NCBI GenBank assembly: GCA_019090795.1
Contig: JAHRVG010000018.1
Location: 1 to 49,433 of the forward strand
Direction of reading: 5' to 3'
DNA from: Paracoccaceae bacterium
Lineage (GTDB): Bacteria; Pseudomonadota; Alphaproteobacteria; Rhodobacterales; Rhodobacteraceae
DNA length: 49,433 bases
Shown: piece after piece, positions 34,751-44,837 of the stretch
Numbering within the stretch: position 1 is the stretch's first letter
How the letters are laid out: every line of letters begins with the position of its first letter
Made by a program: the position numbers and the translations under genes
The notes under the pieces: generated by a model
What the model was told of the DNA's origin: nothing
Database searches by the model: none
What the model saw: only the letters and a program-made list of their open reading frames with translations

Positions 34751-36304
34751 TCAGCCAAATGCATCCGGCTCACTGGCCTTGCGTGTGGCCACATAGGCCT
34801 GCAACGCCTCGTCAATCGCGGGATCAAGCACGGGTTGCCGATATTCAGCCAGCATTTTCTTCGCCTTTAAATTGGCCAGCGCCATGGTGTCTCGGCCCCC
34901 GTCTTCGGCCCAGGTCTCATAGGGCTTGTAATCCAGCACCCCCGATTTCCAAAAACTATTCTTGAAATTCGCCTGTGTATGTGCGCAACCCAAATAGTGC
35001 CCGCCGGGGCCAACCTCGGCAATCGCCCCCATGGCCTGCGCATCCTCGGACATATCAACGCCCGCAGCAATCGAGTGTAAAACGCCCAGTTGATCCGCAT
35101 CCATCACCAGCTTTTCAATCGAGGCCACAAGCCCGCCTTCCAGCCAGCCCGCCGCGTGCAGGCAGAAATTCACCCCGCCCAGCAGCGCCGCATTCAACGT
35201 GTTGGAAGTTTCATAGGCTGCCTGCGCATCCGGTAATTTCGAGCCACAAAGCCCACCACCCGAACGGAAAGGCAGGTTCAATCGGCGCACCAACTGCCCC
35301 ATCCCGTACACTATTTTCGATGCCTCCGGTGTCCCGAAGGTGGGCGCGCCCGAATTCATGTCAATCGAGGTCACAAACGTGCCCATAATCACCGGCGCAC
35401 CGGGGTTACACAGCTGGTTATAGGCAACCCCCGCCATCCCCTCGGCCAAGGCTTGGGTCAGGGTTCCGGCCACAGAAACTGGTGCCATCGCGCCGCCCAC
35501 GATAAAAGGAGACACAATACAGGCCTGATTATTTTGTGCGTAGACCTCCATCGCACCCATCATAATATCGTCAAACGTCATCGGCGAATTCACGTTGATC
35601 AAAGAGGTCATAACGGTTTTATCTTTAATCGACCCGCCAAACAGGATTTCCGACATCTTCACCGAATCCACCGCCCGCTCTGGCGCGGTCACCGATCCCA
35701 TATAGGGTTTGTCAGACAGCGACATATGGGCATAAAGCATGTCGAGATGCCGCTTATTTACTGCAATATCAGTCGGTTCACAAACTGTACCGCCGGAATG
35801 GTGCAGCCACTTTGACATGTAGGTCAGCTTAACAATCTTATTAAAATCATTCATCGTCGCATAACGCCGCCCACCATCCACATCGCGGATGAACGGTGGC
35901 CCGTAAACCGGGGACAACACCATGGAATTGCCACCAATGCGCACATTGCGGTTCGGGTTGCGGGCCTGTTGAACATATTCAGACGGGGCCGTTTTGATCA
36001 GCGCACGCGCCAGCCCGCGTGGAATTCGTACCCGCTCGCCCGCCACATCCGCCCCCGCATCGCGCCAACGTTGCAGAGCCGCCGGATTGTCGGGAAAATT
36101 CACCCCGATTTCCGCCAGCACGGTTTCCGCATTGGCCTCGATGATCTGCAAGGCTTCCTCGTTTAGGATCTCAAAATTGGGAATATTGCGTTCAATAAAC
36201 TTAGCGAACTCCACTTGAATCGCTGTGCGTTCTGCACGGCGTGCGGCTCCACCACCACCACCGGCACGACGTCTGAGAACAGGGTTTCTAGCAACTTGCG
36301 ACAT
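34751..36304 (-). CDS. Trimethylamine methyltransferase (MttB) family protein, non-pyrrolysine
   Basis: The 517-residue protein belongs to the MttB/COG5598 superfamily. Its segments NRNVRIGGNSMVLSPVYGPP, SGGTVCEPTDIAVNKRHLDML and VSPFIVGGAMAPVSVAGTLTQALAEG are typical. No in-frame stop codon interrupts it, so there is no pyrrolysine. Non-Pyl members include MtgB, the glycine betaine:corrinoid methyltransferase, so methyl transfer from a quaternary amine is the likely role; the substrate is unknown. ATG 36304 has AAAGG upstream; a longer open frame to 36451 has no family support. No corrinoid protein is adjacent. Confidence 0.88.
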   Translation of the reverse strand: MSQVARNPVLRRRAGGGGGAARRAERTAIQVEFAKFIERNIPNFEILNEEALQIIEANAETVLAEIGVNFPDNPAALQRWRDAGADVAGERVRIPRGLARALIKTAPSEYVQQARNPNRNVRIGGNSMVLSPVYGPPFIRDVDGGRRYATMNDFNKIVKLTYMSKWLHHSGGTVCEPTDIAVNKRHLDMLYAHMSLSDKPYMGSVTAPERAVDSVKMSEILFGGSIKDKTVMTSLINVNSPMTFDDIMMGAMEVYAQNNQACIVSPFIVGGAMAPVSVAGTLTQALAEGMAGVAYNQLCNPGAPVIMGTFVTSIDMNSGAPTFGTPEASKIVYGMGQLVRRLNLPFRSGGGLCGSKLPDAQAAYETSNTLNAALLGGVNFCLHAAGWLEGGLVASIEKLVMDADQLGVLHSIAAGVDMSEDAQAMGAIAEVGPGGHYLGCAHTQANFKNSFWKSGVLDYKPYETWAEDGGRDTMALANLKAKKMLAEYRQPVLDPAIDEALQAYVATRKASEPDAFG

Positions 36305-36470
36305 ATCAGGGCCTTTGTCTTTGAGATGTGCGAAAGGGTATTTTTCATCATCTTTAGGCAAGAGCGCGGGAACCCTACCTTGCAAATTCGCCTCCGAATC
36401 CATCGGAAACGACCTTTTCGTCGATTTTACCCCCCTTGTGCGAATCCGCACGCGCGCCTAAACCCCGCCT

Positions 36471-38039
36471 ATGAAAAATGCATCCCATGACCGCCTCCTC
36501 ATCATCGACTTCGGCTCGCAAGTCACCCAACTGATTGCCCGCCGCCTGCGCGAGTTGAATGTCTATTGCGAAATCCACCCCTACCAGAACGTGGACGACG
36601 CCTTTCTGGCCAGTTTTGCCCCCAAAGCAGTGATCTTGTCCGGCGGCCCTGCCTCGGTGATTGATGATGGTTCACCGCGCCCGCCCGTCGGGCTGTTTGA
36701 GTTCGGCGTGCCGGTTTTGGGCATCTGCTATGGCCAACAAGTGATGATGCATATTCTGGGCGGCAAAGTCGAAAGCGGCCATGGCACTGCTGAATTTGGC
36801 CGCGCCTATGTCACCCCCAGCGAACGATCCCTGCCGCTGCTGGAAGGCTGGTTTGCCACTGACAATGATAAAGAACAGGTCTGGATGTCACACGGCGATC
36901 ACGTCAGCGCCATCGCGCCGGGCTTTGAGGTGTTTGGCACCTCGCCCAACGCTCCCTTTGCAATTACCGCGGATGTGTCGCGCAATTTCTATGCGGTGCA
37001 ATTTCACCCCGAGGTACATCACACCCCCAATGGCGCAAAACTCTATGAGAACTTCATCCGACTGGCTGGATTCACCGGCGACTGGACTATGGGGGCCTAC
37101 CGCGAAGAAGCGATCCGAAAAATTCGCGAAACTGTGGGCGATGCCAAAGTAATCTGCGGGCTGTCGGGCGGCGTGGATTCATCCGTTGCCGCCGTTCTGA
37201 TCCACGAGGCAATCGGCGATCAGTTAACTTGCGTCTTTGTTGATCACGGCTTGCTGCGTCAGGGCGAGGCCGAAGAGGTCGTACGCATGTTCCGCGACGA
37301 ATACCACATGCCATTGATCCACGCCGAAGAGCAGGAGCTGTTCTTGGGCGAGTTGGATGGCCAGTCTGACCCAGAAACCAAACGCAAGATCATCGGGCGC
37401 CTGTTTATCGACGTGTTCCAGAAACATGCCGCCGCTGTGGGCGGCGCAAAATTTCTCGCTCAGGGTACGCTCTACCCGGATGTAATTGAAAGCGTCAGCT
37501 TTTCCGGCGGTCCCTCGGTCACCATAAAATCACACCATAACGTCGGTGGCTTGCCCGAAAAAATGGGATTGAGTCTGGTTGAACCCCTGCGTGAGCTGTT
37601 CAAAGACGAGGTCCGCGCCTTAGGTCGCGAACTCGGCCTGCCGACCAGCTTCATTGCGCGCCACCCCTTTCCGGGCCCCGGCCTTGCAATCCGCTGCCCC
37701 GGTGAAATCACCCGCCCAAAACTGGAAATCCTGCGCAAGGCGGATGCGGTTTACATCGACCAGATCCGCAAACACGGCCTTTATGATGACATCTGGCAAG
37801 CCTTCGTCGCCATCCTGCCGGTGCGTACCGTTGGCGTCATGGGCGATGGGCGCACCTATGATTTCGCCTGCGCCCTGCGCGCGGTGACATCGGTGGACGG
37901 CATGACTGCGGATTACTACCCGTTCAGTCACGAATTCCTGGGCGAAACCGCCACTAGAATCATCAACGAGGTCGAGGGCATCAACCGCGTCACCTACGAC
38001 ATTACCTCAAAACCGCCCGGAACCATCGAGTGGGAATAA
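36471..38039 (+). CDS. guaA: GMP synthase (glutamine-hydrolysing)
   Basis: The 522-residue protein has the glutaminase domain ([13 protein letters not shown] with the nucleophile Cys; [10 protein letters not shown]), then the synthetase domain with the PP-loop [19 protein letters not shown] near residue 230 and a C-terminal dimerisation part ending PPGTIEWE. It converts XMP to GMP. It diverges from the MttB-family gene. Confidence 0.97.
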   Translation: MKNASHDRLLIIDFGSQVTQLIARRLRELNVYCEIHPYQNVDDAFLASFAPKAVILSGGPASVIDDGSPRPPVGLFEFGVPVLGICYGQQVMMHILGGKVESGHGTAEFGRAYVTPSERSLPLLEGWFATDNDKEQVWMSHGDHVSAIAPGFEVFGTSPNAPFAITADVSRNFYAVQFHPEVHHTPNGAKLYENFIRLAGFTGDWTMGAYREEAIRKIRETVGDAKVICGLSGGVDSSVAAVLIHEAIGDQLTCVFVDHGLLRQGEAEEVVRMFRDEYHMPLIHAEEQELFLGELDGQSDPETKRKIIGRLFIDVFQKHAAAVGGAKFLAQGTLYPDVIESVSFSGGPSVTIKSHHNVGGLPEKMGLSLVEPLRELFKDEVRALGRELGLPTSFIARHPFPGPGLAIRCPGEITRPKLEILRKADAVYIDQIRKHGLYDDIWQAFVAILPVRTVGVMGDGRTYDFACALRAVTSVDGMTADYYPFSHEFLGETATRIINEVEGINRVTYDITSKPPGTIEWE

Positions 38040-38407
38040 GAGGAAACCCAGCTTTGAAAAGGTACAAAGGGGCACTTCTACCTCAACAGGAACACGTTAT
38101 TACCGCTGGGCGAATTGAAAATCAGTAAGGTCTGTAAAGCAAAACTAAGTATGGGAATGCTGTTCAGTAGCTTAGGCTACCGGGGACTTTGCCAAAAGTA
38201 GCCCAGTTCGGGAACTTACAGTCACCCCTCCCTCCAAGCAGAAAACACGCTGCCGGTTGAGCCTCTGGGACTTTGCATCTGGAAAAATAGATTCTGATCT
38301 TAGGTAAGTTTACAGCATCTAGCGTCTTTGAATTTCCTCTACCCAAACTGTAGCGTTGGGGCTATAGTTATCCACAGTGATAAAAAGCAGGCTTTGAGGT
38401 ACATGAG
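38040..38407. other. 368-base gap with a DnaA box before nrdR
   Basis: A perfect DnaA box TTATCCACA lies at 38368-38376, 32 bases before the nrdR start. Two near-copies of GGGACTTTGC occur at about 38183 and 38269. I see no gene, RNA or terminator that I can support; a 60-residue leftward frame at 38164-38346 is not convincing. Confidence 0.5.
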
Positions 38408-38875
38408 ATGAGATGTCCGTTTTGCGGCAACACCGAGACCCAGGTCAAAGACAGCCGCCCCGCCGAAGACCACGTTGCCATTCGACGGCGACGGTTTTGC
38501 CCCTCTTGCGGCGGTCGTTTCACCACTTATGAACGGGTACAACTGCGCGATCTGGTCGTGGTTAAAAAAAGTGGTAAACGCGAGGATTTTGACCGCGATA
38601 AAATGGAACGTTCTATCCGCATTGCCCTGCAAAAACGCCCGATTGATCCCGAACGCATCGACCAGATGATTTCGGGAATCGTGCGCCGTCTAGAAAGTTC
38701 TGGCGAGAGCGACATCCACTCCGACAAGATCGGTGAAATTGTGATGGATGCGCTAGCCCGGATCGACACGGTGGCCTATGTGCGTTTTGCCTCGGTTTAC
38801 AAGAACTTTCAGGCAGCCGATGATTTCGAGGATTTTGTCCACGAATTGCGCCCGCCTTCCGTTGAAGAAGAGTGA
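38408..38875 (+). CDS. nrdR: Transcriptional repressor NrdR
   Basis: The 155-residue protein has the zinc ribbon [18 protein letters not shown] with FCPSCGGRF (Cys3, Cys6 and a later pair) and the ATP-cone ([20 protein letters not shown]). It represses ribonucleotide reductase genes according to ATP/dATP levels. The stop overlaps the ribD GTG start, a common nrdR-ribD arrangement. Confidence 0.97.
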   Translation: MRCPFCGNTETQVKDSRPAEDHVAIRRRRFCPSCGGRFTTYERVQLRDLVVVKKSGKREDFDRDKMERSIRIALQKRPIDPERIDQMISGIVRRLESSGESDIHSDKIGEIVMDALARIDTVAYVRFASVYKNFQAADDFEDFVHELRPPSVEEE

Positions 38876-39963
38876 ACCCCACTGACGTCCGCTGGATGGC
38901 CCTCGCGCTGAGCCTTGGCCAACGCGGCCTTGGGCAGGTTTGGCCCAATCCGGCGGTTGGCTGCGTCATCATTCGCGATGGCCAGTTGGTCGGGCGTGGC
39001 TGGACACAACCGGGCGGCCGCCCGCACGGAGAGGTGGAAGCCCTGCGCCAAGCAGGCGCAAAAGCACGCGGTGCAACTGCCTATGTTACGCTTGAACCCT
39101 GCGCCCACCACGGAAAAACCCCGCCCTGCGCCCAAGCCTTGATTGACGCCGGAATCGCCCGAGTCGTTGGCGCCATCAGTGACCCTGATCCCCGTGTAGC
39201 GGGCAAGGGTTACGAAATGCTGAAAGCGGCCAAAATTCCCGTCACCACCGGCGTTCTCGCTGAAAATGCCCGACAAACCCATATCGGCTTTCTCTCCCGC
39301 ATTACAAAAAGCCGCCCCGCCATCACCCTCAAACTCGCCGCATCGCTGGATGGCCGCATCGCCACACACAGCGGAGACAGCCGCTGGATCACCGGCCCAC
39401 AAGCACGGCGCCACGTCCACATGCTGCGCGCCAACCACGACGCGGTGATGATCGGCAGTGGCACCGCAATCGGGGATGACCCAGACCTGAGCGTGCGCAA
39501 TCTCGGCCTCGCAGGCCGCTCGCCCGTGCGGGTGGTCATTGATACCAGCCTGCGCACACCCCTTGCCTCCCGGCTAGCGAAAACAGCGGGAAAATCTGCC
39601 ACATGGATGTGCCATGGACCAGATGCAGCCACTGTGAACTGGCGCAAAACCGGTGCCAAGCTGATCGCGTGCAACACCATCGATACCGGCCAGATCGACC
39701 TCAACGATGCTCTTGAAAAACTTGCTGCCAAAGGCCTGACCCGTGTTCTGGTCGAGGGCGGCGGCCAACTCGCCGCCTCGCTGATCAAGCTCGATCTGGT
39801 GGATGAACTGCAAACCTTCACCGCGGGCGTGGCGATTGGCGGCGATGGGCGCGCGCAACTCGGCGCTCTGGGAATCGACGCCCTGAAAACAGCCCCCCGT
39901 TTCAAACTCATCGATTCCAGAAACCTCGACGGCGACATCCTCAACATCTGGCGCCCAAGTTAG
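38872..39963 (+). CDS. ribD: Bifunctional riboflavin deaminase/reductase RibD
   Basis: The 363-residue protein has the N-terminal deaminase ([11 protein letters not shown]; zinc ligands His52 and Glu54 in RPHGEVEAL; Cys77 and Cys86 in [20 protein letters not shown]) and a C-terminal reductase domain ([22 protein letters not shown]). It acts in steps two and three of riboflavin synthesis. The GTG start at 38872 is used because it overlaps the nrdR stop and the N-terminus has the usual length. ribE is not adjacent. Confidence 0.95.
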   Translation: MNPTDVRWMALALSLGQRGLGQVWPNPAVGCVIIRDGQLVGRGWTQPGGRPHGEVEALRQAGAKARGATAYVTLEPCAHHGKTPPCAQALIDAGIARVVGAISDPDPRVAGKGYEMLKAAKIPVTTGVLAENARQTHIGFLSRITKSRPAITLKLAASLDGRIATHSGDSRWITGPQARRHVHMLRANHDAVMIGSGTAIGDDPDLSVRNLGLAGRSPVRVVIDTSLRTPLASRLAKTAGKSATWMCHGPDAATVNWRKTGAKLIACNTIDTGQIDLNDALEKLAAKGLTRVLVEGGGQLAASLIKLDLVDELQTFTAGVAIGGDGRAQLGALGIDALKTAPRFKLIDSRNLDGDILNIWRPS

Positions 39964-40007
39964 CCCCTGTTCTTGCCCTTCCCCCAAAGCTTAACTATAC
40001 GCATCCC

Positions 40008-41615
40008 ATGTTAGATCGCGCCACAAATCAACCTGTCCTGCCACCGGAAATCGACCGCCGCCGGACCTTCGCCATTATTTCGCATCCGGATGCCGGGAAA
40101 ACCACGCTGACCGAAAAGTTCTTGCTGTTCGGCGGGGCTATTCAGATGGCCGGACAGGTGCGTGCCAAGGGCGACGCACGGCGCACCCGTTCCGATTTCA
40201 TGCAGATGGAGAAAGACCGCGGTATTTCGGTTTCCGCCTCGGCAATGTCTTTTGAATTCAAAGAATTCTGGTTCAATCTGGTGGACACGCCAGGCCACTC
40301 GGATTTCTCGGAGGATACCTTTCGCACCCTGACAGCGGTGGACGCCGCGATCATGGTTATTGACGGGGCCAAAGGCGTCGAGAGCCAGACCCGCAAACTG
40401 TTCGAAGTCTGCCGCCTACGCGATATGCCGATCCTGACATTTTGTAATAAAATGGACAGGGAAAGCCGTGATACATTTGATATCATTGATGAAATTCAGG
40501 AAAACCTAGCCATTGACGTCACTGCCGCCAGCTGGCCCATCGGCATGGGTAAGGATTTCATCGGCTGTTATGACCTGCTCAATGACCGCCTTGAATTAAT
40601 GGACCGCGCCGACCGCAACGTGGTTTCAGACAGCATTCAGATCAACGGCCTGGATGACCCCAAGCTCGCCGAACACGTCCCTGCCGAATTGCTGGAGCAG
40701 TTTCTGGAAGAGATCGAAATGGCCCGTGAATTGCTGCCGCCAATGGATCACCAAGCCTTCCTTGATGGCACTCTGACCCCGATCTGGTTCGGCTCTGCGA
40801 TTAATTCCTTCGGCGTCAAGGAACTGATGGATGGCATCGGCCAATACGGCCCGAAACCACAAATCCGCCCGTCAATGGAGCGCCAGATTTCCCCTGCCGA
40901 GAAAAAGGTTACCGGCTTTGTTTTCAAGGTCCAAGCCAACATGGACCCAAAACACCGCGACCGGATTGCCTTTGTGCGACTGTGTTCCGGTTACTTCAAG
41001 CGCGGCATGAAACTGACCCATGTACGCAGCAAAAAACTGATGGCGATCTCCTCGCCCATGCTGTTTCTGGCCAGCGACCGCGAACTGGCTGAGGAAGCCT
41101 GGGCCGGTGACATCATCGGCATCCCCAACCACGGCCAGTTGCGCATTGGTGATGCGCTGACGGAGGGCGAAATGCTGCATTTTTCCGGCATCCCGTCCTT
41201 TGCGCCTGAACTGTTGCAATCCGTGCGCCCGACCGATCCGATGAAGGCCAAACACCTCGACAAAGCCCTCAACCAATTCGCCGAGGAAGGGGCCGCCAAA
41301 CTGTTCAAACCGATGATCGGCTCTGGCTGGATCATTGGCGTTGTTGGACCTTTGCAATTCGAGGTTCTGGCCAGCCGGATCGAAATAGAATACGGCATTC
41401 CTGTCCGCTTTGAATCCACCCAGTTCACCTCTGCCCGCTGGCTGACAGGGCCGCAGGACAAGGTTGATGCCTTCATAAATGTAAACAAGGGCCACATGGC
41501 ATCAGACCATGATGGCAGTCCGGTTTATTTGACGCGTATTCAATGGGATATTGATCGGGTCGAGCGGGATTTTCCCGACCTGACCCTCTCCGCCACCAAG
41601 GAAACGCTTACTTAG
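40008..41615 (+). CDS. prfC: Peptide chain release factor 3
   Basis: The 535-residue GTPase has the G1 loop AIISHPDAGKTTLTEKFLLFGG near residue 27, G3 NLVDTPGHSDFSEDTFR, G4 TFCNKMDRESRD and the RF3 C-terminal part with VVGPLQFEVLASRIEIEYG. It recycles RF1 and RF2 from ribosomes. No clear Shine-Dalgarno lies before the ATG. It converges on the MBL-fold gene. Confidence 0.96.
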   Translation: MLDRATNQPVLPPEIDRRRTFAIISHPDAGKTTLTEKFLLFGGAIQMAGQVRAKGDARRTRSDFMQMEKDRGISVSASAMSFEFKEFWFNLVDTPGHSDFSEDTFRTLTAVDAAIMVIDGAKGVESQTRKLFEVCRLRDMPILTFCNKMDRESRDTFDIIDEIQENLAIDVTAASWPIGMGKDFIGCYDLLNDRLELMDRADRNVVSDSIQINGLDDPKLAEHVPAELLEQFLEEIEMARELLPPMDHQAFLDGTLTPIWFGSAINSFGVKELMDGIGQYGPKPQIRPSMERQISPAEKKVTGFVFKVQANMDPKHRDRIAFVRLCSGYFKRGMKLTHVRSKKLMAISSPMLFLASDRELAEEAWAGDIIGIPNHGQLRIGDALTEGEMLHFSGIPSFAPELLQSVRPTDPMKAKHLDKALNQFAEEGAAKLFKPMIGSGWIIGVVGPLQFEVLASRIEIEYGIPVRFESTQFTSARWLTGPQDKVDAFINVNKGHMASDHDGSPVYLTRIQWDIDRVERDFPDLTLSATKETLT

Positions 41616-41635
41616 GGCCTGGACCGCGAGCAGAC

Positions 41636-42592
41636 CTATTCAAACTCCATCTGCTCAAACACCCGACCCGCATTCCGCGTCGCCAACTCCTCAAAGGTAT
41701 CCAGATGGGCGTAGGGCGATTGATCCACGTAATAGGCATCACTGAGCGTGCCACCACTGTCCAACACCTCACCAATTTTTTCCCGTAGATACGTCAGATA
41801 ATCAAAGGTATAGCGCCGCACTTGCGCCATATTGGTGGGGTGCCCGTGGCCCGGAATCACGTAAACCGCGCCCAAAGGTTCAAAAGCGCTCTGCCATGTT
41901 TCCAGCCACAACGCCGTGTCTGTATCTTCGAAAATCGGCGGCATCCGTTCGTGAAACGCCATATCCCCCGCCACCACCAGCTTTTGCTCGGGTAACCAAA
42001 CGCTCACATCGCCAGGGCTGTGGGCGGGGCCAAGCAGCAGCACCTCAATCGGGAAATCGCCAAAGGGCACCAGATACCTGTCCTCGAATGTCTCGCTCGG
42101 GCCAACCACCCGCGTGCCTTCGGCCTTCTCCTTGTTGCGCCGCTGCATGCTTTCAAATGAGCTGTAGCCGCTCTCCTCAAAGGCCTCGGCAGCATCCACA
42201 TGCGCCAGAATGGCGACCCCTTGTTCCTGCCAATAGCTGTTCCCCAGCATCGCATGGCCCTGACCGTTTTCATTGATCACCAGCCGCACCGGTTGATCCG
42301 TGATGATCTTGATTTCCTCGTGCAGGGCCTGTGCCAGAATATAGGCCCCGCCACCATTCACAACCACAACCCCGTCGCCGGTTATGATGAAAGACAAGTT
42401 ATTGTTATGACCGGAGTTTTCATAGGTCGCAGGCGCGGTTGCACCGATAGCGGACCACACATTGGGGATCACTTCAACGGGTTTGGAATAAAGCGCGGAT
42501 GCGGGATATTGATCCGGTATATCCTCGCTGGCAAGGCCGGTACCCGCCCCGCAAACAACCAGCCCGATTGCCAAAACTGTACTTCGAAACAT
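41636..42592 (-). CDS. Exported metallo-beta-lactamase-fold protein lacking the HxHxDH motif
   Basis: The 318-residue protein has a signal peptide (MFRSTVLAIGLVVCGAGTGLASE) and a metallo-beta-lactamase fold with late conserved LLGPAHSPGDVSVWLPEQKLVVAGDMAF and VIPGHGHPTNMAQV. The position of the metal motif HxHxDH is INENGQGHAMLGN, so both His and the Asp and final His are replaced (Asn, Gln, His, Ala at those sites). That points to loss of, or change in, the metal site. ATG 42592 is preferred because GGGGAG is seven bases upstream; the ATG two codons earlier is too close to it. Substrate unknown. Confidence 0.85.
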   Translation of the reverse strand: MFRSTVLAIGLVVCGAGTGLASEDIPDQYPASALYSKPVEVIPNVWSAIGATAPATYENSGHNNNLSFIITGDGVVVVNGGGAYILAQALHEEIKIITDQPVRLVINENGQGHAMLGNSYWQEQGVAILAHVDAAEAFEESGYSSFESMQRRNKEKAEGTRVVGPSETFEDRYLVPFGDFPIEVLLLGPAHSPGDVSVWLPEQKLVVAGDMAFHERMPPIFEDTDTALWLETWQSAFEPLGAVYVIPGHGHPTNMAQVRRYTFDYLTYLREKIGEVLDSGGTLSDAYYVDQSPYAHLDTFEELATRNAGRVFEQMEFE

Positions 42593-42710
42593 TGCCATTC
42601 TCCCCTTGGTTTCAGGGATGATAGCAGCTTCGCCTACAAAGGCGAAATTGAAAGTGCTTTCCAGCTTATTTGGACTTAGATTTGGCCGGAACTATTATTG
42701 TCCCTACAAA

Positions 42711-44507
42711 TTATTCCGCCGCCATTTTTCCGTCGGTAAACTGCAATTTCGCCAGTCGGGCATAAAGGCCATCTTCCTTGACCAGCGCATCATGGGTGCC
42801 CTGCGCCACCACGCGGCCCTGATCCAGCACGATAATGCGGTCTGCCTGCTTCACGGTCGCCAAGCGGTGCGCCACGATCAATGTGGTGCGCTCGCGTGAC
42901 AAATCCTCCACCGCTTGCTTGACCGCCAGCTCGCTCTCGGCATCAAGCGCCGAGGTGGCCTCATCCAGCAATAACACCGGCGCATCGCGCAGAATGGCAC
43001 GCGCAATAGCGATGCGCTGTTTCTGCCCGCCCGACATCATCACCCCGCGTTCACCGACAAAAGACGCGTAACCATCCGGCAAAGCCATCAGGAAATCATG
43101 CGCAGCGGCAGCTTTGGCTGCGGTAATTACCTCGTCATCGGTGGCATCTGGGCGTCCAAAGCGGATATTCTCCATCGCGGATGTGGCAAAAATCACCGGA
43201 TCTTGCGGAACATAGGCCAATTGCGCGCGAAATGCCTCGCGCTTGAGTGTTCTCAAATCCGCCCCATCCAGCGAAACAGATCCAGACTGGGGATCAAAAA
43301 AGCGGAACAGCAATTGGAACACGGTCGATTTCCCCGCACCAGATGGCCCGACCAGTGCCACAGTTTCCCCCGGTTTGATCTCCAGATCAAAACCATTGAG
43401 CGCCTTAACGCCGGGGCGTGCCGGATAGCTAAAGCTCACATTGTTAAAACGCACCGCGCCAACGACCCGCTGCGCCAGTGTTTTAGGGTTTTCCGGATCA
43501 ACCACGACATCCTCGGCCACCAACAACTCAACCAGCCGCTCAGTGGCACCGGCGGCGCGTTGCAGCTCGCTCCATATCTCGGACAGGGCGGCAACCGCAC
43601 CGGAAACCAGCACTGCATAAATCACGAATTGGACCAGCGCGCCGGTGCTCATTTCGCCAGCCCGCACATCGCGCGCGCCAATCCACAGCACACCAACAAT
43701 GCCGGTAAAAATCAGGAACATCACAATCACGGTCATCACCGCACGCGCCCCGATCCGTTCTTTGGCAGCGGTAAACGCCTGTTCGGTCAGGGTGCTGAAA
43801 CGCCGCGCGCTGCGGGTTTCATGGGTGAAAGCCTGCACGGTTTGCGCCGCTTGCAAGGTTTCCGAGGCATTGCCGGAACTTTCCGCAATCTTGTCCTGGT
43901 TTTCACGACTGAGCCGCCGCACTTTGCGCCCCAGCGTCATAATCGGCACGATTACGACAGGCACGATCAACAGCACCAATCCCGTCAGCTTGACCGACGT
44001 AAACAACATCAGGGTCATGCCGCCGAAAAAGATCAGCACGTTGCGCAGCGCCACAGAAACCGACGATCCGATCACCGACTGGATCAACGTGGTATCCGTG
44101 GTGATGCGCGATAAAACCTCGCCCGTCATCACCTTGTCAAAGAAGGCCGGACTCATACCAATCATCTTGTTGTAAACCGCCATGCGAATGTCGGAAACCA
44201 CACGATCCCCCAAACGGGTGACAAAGTAATAGCGAAATCCTGTGCCAACCGCCAAAGCGCCGGCAATAGCAATGGCGGCCCCGAAATACTGATCCATCAG
44301 CGCCAGCGAGCCGCTGGAAAACCCGTCAACAACCCGGCGCACCGCCAATGGCAACGCTAAAGACATTGCCGCCGTTACCAGCAGGGACAACAGAGACGCC
44401 GCAATCCAGATCCGGTAGGGCAGCAGAAATGGTGATAACCCAGCCAATGGCCCCACGGTTTTGGATTTTTCCCGTTCGGGCAGACTATCAGGATTTCCAC
44501 GTGCCAT
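42711..44507 (-). CDS. ABC-type exporter, fused permease-ATPase (MsbA-like)
   Basis: The 598-residue half-transporter has six helices in the first 320 residues (WIAASLLSLLVTAAMSLALPL onwards) and an ATPase with Walker [25 protein letters not shown], signature VMMSGGQKQRIAIARAILRDAP and Walker B VLLLDEATSALD. It works as a homodimer to export lipids or drugs. GAGG precedes the ATG. It is downstream of the tRNA-Gly gene on the same strand. Confidence 0.92.
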   Translation of the reverse strand: MARGNPDSLPEREKSKTVGPLAGLSPFLLPYRIWIAASLLSLLVTAAMSLALPLAVRRVVDGFSSGSLALMDQYFGAAIAIAGALAVGTGFRYYFVTRLGDRVVSDIRMAVYNKMIGMSPAFFDKVMTGEVLSRITTDTTLIQSVIGSSVSVALRNVLIFFGGMTLMLFTSVKLTGLVLLIVPVVIVPIMTLGRKVRRLSRENQDKIAESSGNASETLQAAQTVQAFTHETRSARRFSTLTEQAFTAAKERIGARAVMTVIVMFLIFTGIVGVLWIGARDVRAGEMSTGALVQFVIYAVLVSGAVAALSEIWSELQRAAGATERLVELLVAEDVVVDPENPKTLAQRVVGAVRFNNVSFSYPARPGVKALNGFDLEIKPGETVALVGPSGAGKSTVFQLLFRFFDPQSGSVSLDGADLRTLKREAFRAQLAYVPQDPVIFATSAMENIRFGRPDATDDEVITAAKAAAAHDFLMALPDGYASFVGERGVMMSGGQKQRIAIARAILRDAPVLLLDEATSALDAESELAVKQAVEDLSRERTTLIVAHRLATVKQADRIIVLDQGRVVAQGTHDALVKEDGLYARLAKLQFTDGKMAAE

Positions 44508-44622
44508 TTGGACCTCGGTGTTTTTGCAAGTTTCGCTTGCACCTATTTACGGCGCAGGCCGCGAGGGTACAAGCACGATGCAGACACGGGGTATAGGAAT
44601 ATCACACAGTTTTAAGGGGAAC

Positions 44623-44696
44623 TGGAGCGGGTAGCGGGAATCGAACCCGCGCCTTAAGCTTGGAAGGCTCTTATGATACCATTTCACCATACCCGC
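44623..44696 (-). tRNA. tRNA-Gly (anticodon TCC)
   Basis: The 74-base gene has acceptor arms GCGGGTA and TACCCGC, discriminator T and encoded CCA (TGG at 44623-44625 on the plus strand). The loop CTTCCAA gives anticodon TCC, which reads GGA and GGG. The T arm is CGGGTTCGATTCCCG. The anticodon stem has one unpaired pair (A-A) at its first position and a G-T pair. Confidence 0.94.
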
Positions 44697-44769
44697 TCAG
44701 TGATCCGTTCCTATTTTACCCAATCCGCAGCGTCAAGCGGCCAACGGGCATCGTGGAAAGATTATCGAC

Positions 44770-44795
44770 AAAAAAAGGGCCGCGCTTGGCGGCCC
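44770..44795 (-). terminator. Terminator of the 158-residue alanine-rich gene
   Basis: GGGCCGC (44777-44783) pairs with GCGGCCC (44789-44795), followed on the minus strand by seven T residues. It lies 43 bases beyond the stop at 44838. Confidence 0.88.
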
Positions 44796-44837
44796 CTGTT
44801 CGTTTTTCTTGGTTCCGGGTCGTCGGAAGCCAAACGT

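Noticed and set aside
34751-36304. Pyrrolysine in the MttB-family protein
   Set aside because: The frame is open throughout with no internal TAG.
36305-36451. Upstream extension of the MttB-family gene
   Set aside because: No family support for the extra 49 codons and a good ribosome site lies before 36304.
38164-38346. 60-residue leftward gene in the nrdR leader
   Set aside because: No start signal, no domain, and unusual composition.
42629-42646. Terminator between the ABC exporter and the MBL gene
   Set aside because: TTCGCCT and AGGCGAA form a perfect seven-bp stem with a four-base loop, but no T run follows on either strand.
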